The notes under the pieces: model-generated | Told to the model about the DNA's origin: nothing | Databases searched by the model: none | Seen by the model: the letters and a program-made list of their open reading frames with translations, nothing else | Shown here: positions 9,319 to 17,134 of the stretch, in pieces | How the letters are laid out: each line of letters begins with the position of its first letter | How positions within the stretch are numbered: position 1 is the stretch's first letter | NCBI GenBank assembly: GCA_963702705.1 | Contig: CAVPDR010000002.1 | Location: forward strand, 434,001-498,000 | Source: VRUE01 sp963702705 | GTDB lineage: Bacteria > Actinomycetota > Thermoleophilia > Solirubrobacterales > 70-9 | Length of the DNA: 64,000 nucleotides | Reading direction: 5' to 3' | Program-made: the position numbers and the translations under genes

Positions 9319-9443
9319 GGAAACCACGCTAGAGAGGGGAATCCGACGCGTGGTGCGCAGCTGCACGTGGATCGGTGCAGCCTCTCTCACGAAAGGCGCG
9401 CAAGCCGGCAGACCACCCGAAATCGGCCCTATGGTCGGACCGG

Positions 9444-9821
9444 ATGACCGCCCAAAGGCAGCGAATCGGCCGCACCGCCGAGAACCTCGTCGCCGACCGC
9501 CTGGCCGCCGCCGGCTGGGAGATCGTCGAGCGCAACGCCCGCACCCGCCACGGCGAGCTCGACATCGTCGCCCTCGACCGCCGCACCCTCGTCTTCGTCG
9601 AGGTCAAGGCAGGCCGCGAGAATTCCGCCTTCGGGCCCGAGCGCCCGATCCTCGGCGTCGACCGCCGCAAGCAGCAGCGCGTACGCCGACTGGCGACCGC
9701 CTGGATGGGCGAGCGCCGCGACGCGCCGCACTACACCGAGATCCGCTTTGACGCAATCGGCGTCACCTTCGATCGCAGCGGCCGCCCGACCGAGGTCGAG
9801 CACATCGAAGGCGCCTTTTAG
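9444..9821 (+). CDS. YraN/UPF0102 family nuclease-like protein
   Basis: A 125-residue protein of the UPF0102 family. The restriction-endonuclease-like core shows E/D-x-K geometry: RHGELDIVALDRRTLVFVEVKAG. The family usually lies between rnhB and comM, and here it lies exactly there but on the opposite strand, ending 4 bp inside the convergent rnhB gene. Precise substrate unknown. The start ATG 9444 gives the usual N-terminus (RIGRTAENLVADRLAAAGW); the frame is open further upstream without family similarity. Confidence 0.88.
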   Translation: MTAQRQRIGRTAENLVADRLAAAGWEIVERNARTRHGELDIVALDRRTLVFVEVKAGRENSAFGPERPILGVDRRKQQRVRRLATAWMGERRDAPHYTEIRFDAIGVTFDRSGRPTEVEHIEGAF

Positions 9822-10603
9822 CCCGCCAGCTCGAGCTGCGAGTAGGCCACCGATTGAAAGGAGCGGCGATGCAGCGGTGAGATGCCGATCCGCTCGATCG
9901 CCTCGCGGTGCTCGGGGGTCGAGTAGCCGACGTGCTCCTCGAAGCCCCAGCCCGGGTGCTCGTCGGCGGCGCCGTGCATGTAGCGGTCGCGGGTGACCTT
10001 GGCGATCACCGAGGCGGCGGCAATTGCGGCGCTGGTGCCGTCGCCGCCGACCACGGCGCGGTGGGGCACGGCACAGTCGCGCAGGGAGAAGCCGTCGACG
10101 AGGCAGGTCGCGTCGGGCTCGGGGCGCAGCCGTTCGAGCGCGTTGGCCAGGGCTTCGATGTTGGTCACGTGCAGGCCGCGGTGGTCGATCCCGCGGGCGC
10201 AGCGAACGACGACGCTGACCCGCGCCGCGGCGCTGAGCACGCAGGGGAAGAGCTCGGCCCGCTTCTCGACGCTCATCTGCTTCGAGTCGTGCAGGCCGGC
10301 GAGCGAGCGCCGGTCGGAATGGGAGAGCGCCTCGTAGTCGATCAGCACCGCCGCGGCGACCAGGGGGCCGGCGAGGCAGCCCCGCCCCGCCTCGTCGGCG
10401 CCGGCGACGAGGCGGCTGCCGAGGCCGCGGTCAAAGGCGAACAGGCGTCGCGTTCGCGCCAGACGGCGCTGGTGCGCCTTGCCCTTGGCCGGGGTCTTAG
10501 AGGATGCCGATGCGGTCAGGCGGCCAGTAGGTGGCGAAGGCCTTGCCGATGATCCATCCACGGGGCACGGGTCCCCAGAAGCGGCTGTCGTCGCTTTCGC
10601 CAC
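9818..10603 (-). CDS. rnhB: Ribonuclease HII
   Basis: RNase HII removes RNA from RNA-DNA hybrids, including misincorporated ribonucleotides. Catalytic motifs are present: ADEAGRGCLAGPL with the first Asp-Glu pair, LVDGFSL and ASVIAKVTRDR. The core begins only about 65 codons after the first in-frame GTG (10603), so the true start is uncertain; another GTG lies at 10561 with a GGGGA ten bases upstream. Either choice overlaps the 3' end of lepB (10497), which fits coupled translation in the rplS-lepB-rnhB order. Confidence 0.92.
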   Translation of the reverse strand: MAKATTAASGDPCPVDGSSARPSPPTGRLTASASSKTPAKGKAHQRRLARTRRLFAFDRGLGSRLVAGADEAGRGCLAGPLVAAAVLIDYEALSHSDRRSLAGLHDSKQMSVEKRAELFPCVLSAAARVSVVVRCARGIDHRGLHVTNIEALANALERLRPEPDATCLVDGFSLRDCAVPHRAVVGGDGTSAAIAAASVIAKVTRDRYMHGAADEHPGWGFEEHVGYSTPEHREAIERIGISPLHRRSFQSVAYSQLELAG

Positions 10604-11135
10604 GGTTGTCGCCCATCATGAAGTAGTAGCCGGGTGGAATTTTGATCGGCTTGGGCAAATTGCAGGCCTCGGCGGCGCCACAGGGCCGGATATAGGACTC
10701 GTCGCTCTTCTCGACCCCGTTGACGACCGGGTGCCCTTCGCGGACGCTGAGCGTGTCGCCGGGGCCGGCGACGATGCGCTTGATGAAGTTCTGGCTCGAC
10801 TCGGCTTCGGTCGGCTTCGGGCACGACATGCCGACGTTGATCGGCTGCTGGCCTTTGACCGTCACTCCGCATTCGGCACTGTTGTCGGCGCCGGCCGGCG
10901 GGTGGAAGACGACGATGTCACCCGGGCTGGGGTCGGTGAAGTGGTAAAGGAAACGGTTGACGAGGACGCGCTGGCCGACGTCCAGGGTCGGTTCCATCGA
11001 CTGCGAGGGGATCTGGTAGGGCTTGATCAGCCAAGCCTGGATCGCGAGCGCCAGCCCCAGGGCCAGCGCGACGATGACGACCAGCTCTACGAACCCGCCG
11101 CCTCGACTTTTCGGCTTCGGGATCGCGAGTTTCAG
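10497..11135 (-). CDS. lepB: Signal peptidase I, apparent CTG start
   Basis: Cleaves signal peptides at the outer face of the membrane. Read from a CTG at 11135 it has 212 residues: a basic lead, one membrane segment (ELVVIVALALGLALAIQAW), the catalytic-serine box IPSQSMEPTL, the lysine region FIKRIVAGPGD and the GDNRGES box. The first in-frame ATG (10997) falls immediately after the catalytic serine and would delete the membrane anchor. Between the upstream in-frame stop and that ATG there is no ATG, GTG or TTG. The CTG overlaps the rplS stop (CTGA), and GGGGA lies six bases before it, which supports coupled initiation there. Confidence 0.85.
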   Translation of the reverse strand: MKLAIPKPKSRGGGFVELVVIVALALGLALAIQAWLIKPYQIPSQSMEPTLDVGQRVLVNRFLYHFTDPSPGDIVVFHPPAGADNSAECGVTVKGQQPINVGMSCPKPTEAESSQNFIKRIVAGPGDTLSVREGHPVVNGVEKSDESYIRPCGAAEACNLPKPIKIPPGYYFMMGDNRGESDDSRFWGPVPRGWIIGKAFATYWPPDRIGIL

Positions 11136-11908
11136 GCCGGGTCCCCGCCGGAGCCGTCGGACTTCTCGTCCGGCGCCTCATCCTCGGCATCGTCAGCCGC
11201 GGCGTTGTCCTCGGTCTCCCCCGCCTCGGCCGCCTCAGCGTCCGTGCCCTGCTCAACCTCACCACTCGCCTCCGGCTCTGCCACCGCAGCGGTCTCGGAC
11301 CCAGACTTGCTGGCCTCAGACGCCTCTTCCGCGGGTGGCGTGGAGCTGGGCTCCTCGCCCGCAGCTTGCGAGGACGAGGAGTCCTGCTCCGCGACAGGAC
11401 CCGCGGACCCGGCGGCCTCGCCGTCCTCCGCGACAGGACCCGCAGCCCCGGCGCCCTCGTCCTGCGCGGCTGCATCTTCCTCCGCCTGGCTGACCCCGTC
11501 AGCATCGACCGCTTCGGGCTCAGCAGCCGCCACAGGCGCCGAGATCAGCTCGTCGTCGATCCCCCAGCGCCGCTCGGCAACGCGCGCCGCCTTGCCGATG
11601 CGGCCGCGCAGGTAGTAGAGCTTCGCCCGGCGCACGGCGCCGCGGGCCGCGATCTCCAGTTTCTCGATCTTCGGCGAGTGCAGCGGAAAGGTCCGCTCGA
11701 CGCCGACGCCGAAGGACTGCTTGCGCACGGTGAAGGTCTCACGCGCGCCCGAGCCCTGTCGCCGCAGGACGATTCCCTCGAAGACCTGGGTGCGGCGGCG
11801 GGTGCCCTCGACGACCTGGAAGTGGACGCGCACGCGATCGCCAGGATCAAAGGAAGGGAGACCCTTCCTCAGCTGACTGCGCTCGATGTCGTCGATGACG
11901 CTGCTCAT
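11132..11908 (-). CDS. rplS: Ribosomal protein L19 with long acidic C-terminal tail
   Basis: The first about 115 residues are a standard L19 (DPGDRVRVHFQVVEG, RRQGSGARETFTVRK, KLYYLRGRIGKAARV). Ordinary L19 ends here. This protein continues for about 140 residues rich in Ala, Glu, Asp, Ser and Gly with almost no basic or aromatic residues, so it is probably disordered and strongly acidic. The tail is in frame, with no stop or frameshift at the junction, and its stop codon overlaps the start of lepB. It sits in the rpsP-khpA-trmD-rplS order. The tail function is unknown. Confidence 0.93.
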   Translation of the reverse strand: MSSVIDDIERSQLRKGLPSFDPGDRVRVHFQVVEGTRRRTQVFEGIVLRRQGSGARETFTVRKQSFGVGVERTFPLHSPKIEKLEIAARGAVRRAKLYYLRGRIGKAARVAERRWGIDDELISAPVAAAEPEAVDADGVSQAEEDAAAQDEGAGAAGPVAEDGEAAGSAGPVAEQDSSSSQAAGEEPSSTPPAEEASEASKSGSETAAVAEPEASGEVEQGTDAEAAEAGETEDNAAADDAEDEAPDEKSDGSGGDPA

Positions 11909-11913
11909 TGGCG

Positions 11914-11956
11914 AAAAAAGACCGCCGGGCCCGACATGGGCACCGCGCGGTGGCGG
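11914..11956 (-). terminator. Possible attenuator hairpin with U6 tract before rplS
   Basis: On the minus strand CCGCC...GGCGG encloses a smaller palindrome ACCGCGCGGT and is followed by TCTTTTTT. The T run ends only five bases before the rplS ATG and leaves no ordinary ribosome-binding site. It looks like an intrinsic terminator between trmD and rplS that could act as an attenuator or translational control element for rplS-lepB. This is structure read by eye only. Confidence 0.5.
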
Positions 11957-11964
11957 AATGGTAG

Positions 11965-12642
11965 CTACTCCGGCTCCTTTTCGAACTGCTCGGCCCGAAG
12001 CCGGCTCTGCTCCAGGCGCCAGAGCCGCACCCGCTCGTGGTCCCCAGAGACCAGAACATCGGGCACGGGCCAGCCCCGGTACTGCGCCGGACGGGTGTAG
12101 TGCGGGTACTCGGGCATCCCCTCCAGTACCTGGCTGAAGGACTCCTCGACCGCGCTGTGCTCATGGCCGAGGGCGCCCGGCAGCTTCCGCATCACGACGT
12201 CGGCGACGACCATCGCCGGCATCTCCCCCCCGGCCAGGACGTACCTCCCGATCGAGACCTCGTCATCGGCAAAGTGCTCATGCACCCGCTCGTCGAACCC
12301 CTCGTAGCGCCCGCAGAGCAACGTCACGTGCGGCTCCCGCGTCAGCTCGTCGGCAAGCTCGTCATCAAGCAACCGACCGGTCGGCGAAAGCAGCACGACC
12401 CGCGGCCTCTCTCCATTCGGATACGCGGCCTGAAGCGCGGCATCGACAACGTCGACCCGAAGAACCATCCCCGCCCCGCCCCCATAGGGCGCATCGTCAA
12501 CCTGCCCAGCTCCCAACGGAGTCGTATCGCGGTAGTTGAAGAGCCGCAGCTCATTCCCTTCGGCCAACGCGTTCTGCACCGACCGCTGCGACTGAAACCA
12601 GTCGAACGCCTCCGGGAAGAGGGTGAAGATGTCGAGCTTCAT
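11965..12642 (-). CDS. trmD: tRNA (guanine37-N1)-methyltransferase
   Basis: A 225-residue SPOUT enzyme that methylates G37 of tRNAs to prevent frameshifting. Start MKLDIFTLFPEAFDWF is typical. The knot and cofactor motifs are visible: DDAPYGGGAGMVLRVD, LLCGRYEGFDERVHE and IGRYVLAGGEMPAM. It starts 4 bp after the khpA stop; rimM, usually located between khpA and trmD, is absent. Confidence 0.96.
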   Translation of the reverse strand: MKLDIFTLFPEAFDWFQSQRSVQNALAEGNELRLFNYRDTTPLGAGQVDDAPYGGGAGMVLRVDVVDAALQAAYPNGERPRVVLLSPTGRLLDDELADELTREPHVTLLCGRYEGFDERVHEHFADDEVSIGRYVLAGGEMPAMVVADVVMRKLPGALGHEHSAVEESFSQVLEGMPEYPHYTRPAQYRGWPVPDVLVSGDHERVRLWRLEQSRLRAEQFEKEPE

Positions 12643-12646
12643 GAGC

Positions 12647-12877
12647 TCAGTCGAGGATGTCGACGATCACACGCCGGTCCAACCGCACGGCCGCGGCCTT
12701 CGCAATCGTCCTGATCGCGTTGGCCACACGCCCGCCCTTGCCGATCACCCGCCCGAGGTCGTCCTCGGCAACGGTGATCTCGTAGACCAGGTCGCCGTCC
12801 TCTTCCATCTCCTCGACCACGACCGCGCCGGGGTCCTCGACCAGCGACCTGACCAGGAACTCCAGCAGCTCGGTCAC
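12647..12877 (-). CDS. khpA: KH-domain RNA-binding protein KhpA
   Basis: A 76-residue single KH domain protein with the GxxG-type loop in VIGKGGRVANAIRTI (about residues 48-62). KhpA family proteins bind RNA, often as a heterodimer with KhpB (Jag), and influence cell growth and division. It sits between rpsP and trmD, its conserved position, with a 7-bp gap to rpsP and a 4-bp gap to trmD. Confidence 0.93.
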   Translation of the reverse strand: MTELLEFLVRSLVEDPGAVVVEEMEEDGDLVYEITVAEDDLGRVIGKGGRVANAIRTIAKAAAVRLDRRVIVDILD

Positions 12878-12884
12878 GGCAAGC

Positions 12885-13139
12885 TCAGCTGCCCGAGGCG
12901 GCGATGCCCTTGGTGCGCAGCAGAGTGGCGACCGTCTCCGAGGGCTGGGCGCCGTGCTCGAGCCAGTGCTTGGCGCGCTCCTCGTCGAACTCGATCGTCG
13001 ACGGCTCGGTCTGCGGGTTGTAGCGACCGATCGTCTCGATCGTGCGCCCGTCTCGCGGCGAGCGCTTGTCGGCGACGACGATCCGCCAGATCGGGTTCTT
13101 CTTCGACCCGACTCGTCTTAGTCTGATTCGTACGGCCAT
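12885..13139 (-). CDS. rpsP: Ribosomal protein S16
   Basis: An 84-residue S16 of the 30S subunit. Diagnostic opening AVRIRLRRVGSKKNPIWRIVVADKRSPRDGR and the ETIGRYNPQ segment are present. First gene after ffh in the rpsP-khpA-trmD-rplS operon, 15 bp downstream of ffh, so probably co-transcribed with it. Confidence 0.97.
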   Translation of the reverse strand: MAVRIRLRRVGSKKNPIWRIVVADKRSPRDGRTIETIGRYNPQTEPSTIEFDEERAKHWLEHGAQPSETVATLLRTKGIAASGS

Positions 13140-13154
13140 CTGGACTGCGGCAGG

Positions 13155-14522
<1,368 letters not shown>

Positions 14523-14587
14523 CCCGCCGCAGCTTACGGCAGCGAGATCTCGATAATGCGCGTTAGTCGCGTAAAAACGAGGTTTCG

Positions 14588-15586
14588 CTACTCGGCGAGC
14601 AGGGCGTTGGCGAAGTCGGTGGGGTCGAAGGGGCGCAGGTCCTCTAGCTGCTCGCCGGTGCCGATCAGCTTCACCGGGATCTTGAGCTCGGCTGCGATCG
14701 CCAGCACGATGCCGCCCTTGGCGGTGCCGTCGAGCTTGGTCAGGACGACGCCGTCGACCTCGGCGGCTTCGGCGAAGATCTTCGCCTGGCGCAGGCCGTT
14801 CTGACCCGTGGTCGCGTCGATCGAGAGCAGGGTCTCGTGCGGGGCGCCGGGCATCTGCTTGCCGATCACCCGTCGCACCTTGGCCAGCTCGTCCATCAGG
14901 TTGCTCTGCGTGTGCAGGCGCCCCGCGGTATCGACAATCACCACGTCAGCGCCGCGCGCGCAGGCGGCGGCGATCGCGTCGAAGGCGACGGCGCCCGGGT
15001 CTCCCCCCTCGACCGAGCGGATCAGCTCGGCCCCGGCCCGGTCGGCCCACTCGGCGAGCTGCTCGGCGGCGGCTGCGCGGTAGGTATCGGCGGCCGCAAG
15101 GACGACGGAGAGGCCGAATTCCTTTGAGAGGTGCCAGGCGATCTTGCCGATCGTCGTCGTCTTACCGGTGCCGTTGACGCCGACCATCAGCAGCACCGCC
15201 GGTTCGCCGCTGAGGTCGATCGGGGCACGAGCGGTGGCGGCGACCTCGGCGAGGATCTCGATCAGGCGCGCCCGCACCGCCTCCCCGTCGGCGGCGACGC
15301 TGCCGCCCTCGACCTCGTGCTCAAGCCGTTCGACCACCTTGGCCGTCGTCGTCGCGCCGGCGTCGGCGAGGATCAACGCCTCCTCGAGCCGCTCCCAGGT
15401 CTCCTCATCGATGCGATCGAAGAGGCTTGCCGAGAGCTCCTCGCTCAGCGCCTTGCGGCTCTTGGAGAGACTCTCTCGCAGGCGGCGGAAAACGCCGCGA
15501 CGCCCGGCCTCGGTCTCAGCCTCGGACGAGGCCTCCGTCGCCGTCCGCGACCCCAGGTCGAGGACCTCCTGCCAGCTGGTTGCCAT
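14588..15586 (-). CDS. ftsY: SRP receptor FtsY
   Basis: A 332-residue membrane-associated GTPase that docks the SRP. The NG core is clear: VGVNGTGKTTTIGKIAWHL, DTAGRLHTQSNLMDEL, TKLDGTAKGGIVL. The acidic A region is short. Its ATG at 15586 lies inside the 3' end of the upstream acyltransferase gene, an overlap of about 70 bp; no better downstream start is seen before the N domain. The two genes are therefore very likely co-expressed. Confidence 0.96.
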   Translation of the reverse strand: MATSWQEVLDLGSRTATEASSEAETEAGRRGVFRRLRESLSKSRKALSEELSASLFDRIDEETWERLEEALILADAGATTTAKVVERLEHEVEGGSVAADGEAVRARLIEILAEVAATARAPIDLSGEPAVLLMVGVNGTGKTTTIGKIAWHLSKEFGLSVVLAAADTYRAAAAEQLAEWADRAGAELIRSVEGGDPGAVAFDAIAAACARGADVVIVDTAGRLHTQSNLMDELAKVRRVIGKQMPGAPHETLLSIDATTGQNGLRQAKIFAEAAEVDGVVLTKLDGTAKGGIVLAIAAELKIPVKLIGTGEQLEDLRPFDPTDFANALLAE

Positions 15587-16985
15587 TCGGGGAGGCTATC
15601 CCGGCGGCGGCCCTGAGCTCCTCCACGGCCCCCTCGACGTAGGAGCCGAGGCGGTCGAGGTCGCCGAGCGATTCGCGGTCGGCGAGCAGGCCGAAGCCGA
15701 TCGAGCCGTTGTAGCTGAAGATCGCAATCGCCAACGCGTGGCGCTTGGCGAGGAAGCCGACCGGGTAGACCTCGACCAGCTCGCGGCCGCGCACGTAGAA
15801 GGGGACCTGCGGCCCGGGGAAGTTGGTGACCAGCAGGTTGAAGAGGCGGGTGGAGAAGTTGATCGCCGCGGTCGGGCCGAGCAGCAGCGGCGGGGCGAAG
15901 TCGCGGAACCAGTCGTTGAGACCCCAGATCGCTTCCGCGCCGAGCGGCTGCTTCGAGGACTTCAGCGCGTCCATCGCTTCGCTGATCCGGTGCAGGCGGC
16001 CCACCGGGTCGGCGATCCCGACCGGCAGCGGCCCGCGCATCGCGGTCAGCATGTTGCCCAGCTCGCCGTGCTGGTTCTCGGCCCGAACCGAGACCGGGAC
16101 CAGGGCCTGCAGCTCGATCCCGTCGGTCTCGAGGCCGCGGTCGAGCATCCAGTTGCGCAGGGCACCGGCCGCAACGGCGAGCGAGACGTCGTTGACGGTG
16201 CCGCCGAGGACGTTCTTGATCTGTTTGAACTCGTCGAGGTCGGCGCGAAAGCCGTAGAAGCCGCGGTGCGGCGAGATGTCGGTGTTGAGCGGCACTTTCG
16301 GCGCCGGCCTGGCGAGGTTCCAGGTGACCTCCCAGAGGCCGATAGCGCCGTTCGAGAAGCGCCTGGCCGCCCGCCGCGGGTGGCGCAACGCGGTCATCAG
16401 CCAGCGGACGCCGCGCACGGCCGTTTCCCCTACGCCGGCGACCGCCCGTCCGACCAATCCCAGGCGCGACGGCGGCTGCTTGGGACTCCACGGCGCGCCC
16501 TCGGGGATCGGCCCGCTGACCGGCTCGACGTCGAAGAGCAGGACGCCGATATCGACGACCGAGATCCCGTCGGCGAGGGCGTGGTGGGTCTTGTAGACGA
16601 TCGCGAAGCGATCGCCCGCAATGCCCTCGACCAGGTTCAGCTCCCAGAGCGGTCGTGAGCGGTCGAGCGGCGGTGCAAAGGTCTCGGCGACCGCCTCGCG
16701 GAACTGCTCCTCGCTGCCGGGCGCGGCCAGCTTCGTGCGGCGCACGTGGTCGTGGACGTCGAAGTCGGGGTAGTCGACCCAGAAGGGACGGCCGAGCTGC
16801 AGCGGCGGCACGGCGAGCCTCTGGCGCAGGCGCGGTAGTAGGTGCAGGCGGCTGCGGATGCTGGCCAGAAACTCCTCGTGGCTGGGCGGCTCGCCCTCGC
16901 AGACCAGCACGGCGCCGATCGCCATGTGCCCGTTCGACTTCTCATTGGCCAGGAACGACGTGTCAAACGACGTCAGCCGGTCCAT
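15516..16985 (-). CDS. Wax ester synthase/diacylglycerol acyltransferase (WS/DGAT)
   Basis: A 489-residue bifunctional-type O-acyltransferase that makes triacylglycerol or wax esters from acyl-CoA. The active-site motif HHALADG is at about residues 134-140. The start MDRLTSFDTSFLANE is the family norm; a GTG 15 bp upstream (17000) has a stronger AAGGAGG site and cannot be excluded. It sits between smc and ftsY, an unusual place for a storage-lipid gene, and its end overlaps ftsY. Confidence 0.9.
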   Translation of the reverse strand: MDRLTSFDTSFLANEKSNGHMAIGAVLVCEGEPPSHEEFLASIRSRLHLLPRLRQRLAVPPLQLGRPFWVDYPDFDVHDHVRRTKLAAPGSEEQFREAVAETFAPPLDRSRPLWELNLVEGIAGDRFAIVYKTHHALADGISVVDIGVLLFDVEPVSGPIPEGAPWSPKQPPSRLGLVGRAVAGVGETAVRGVRWLMTALRHPRRAARRFSNGAIGLWEVTWNLARPAPKVPLNTDISPHRGFYGFRADLDEFKQIKNVLGGTVNDVSLAVAAGALRNWMLDRGLETDGIELQALVPVSVRAENQHGELGNMLTAMRGPLPVGIADPVGRLHRISEAMDALKSSKQPLGAEAIWGLNDWFRDFAPPLLLGPTAAINFSTRLFNLLVTNFPGPQVPFYVRGRELVEVYPVGFLAKRHALAIAIFSYNGSIGFGLLADRESLGDLDRLGSYVEGAVEELRAAAGIASPNGNQLAGGPRPGVADGDGGLVRG

Positions 16986-17080
16986 GTGGCGTTGTCCCAC
17001 AGCCCCTCCTTTCCTTACCGCAAACAGCGTAGCGTGGCCCCCGACCGGGAACGTTCTGCTTTCCTTAAGCGCCGGTTGCG

Positions 17081-17128
17081 CCAAGGGGGATGCATTTGCC
17101 CCGATATGGGTGGCAAATGCAACCTTGG
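17081..17128 (-). terminator. Hairpin downstream of smc
   Basis: A two-part stem: CCAAGG paired with CCTTGG, then TGCATTTGCC (17091-17100) paired with GGCAAATGCA (17112-17121), loop of 11 bases. It begins a few bases after the smc stop and precedes the acyltransferase gene. There is no T tract, so terminator activity is uncertain. Confidence 0.5.
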
Positions 17129-17134
17129 TGCCGG

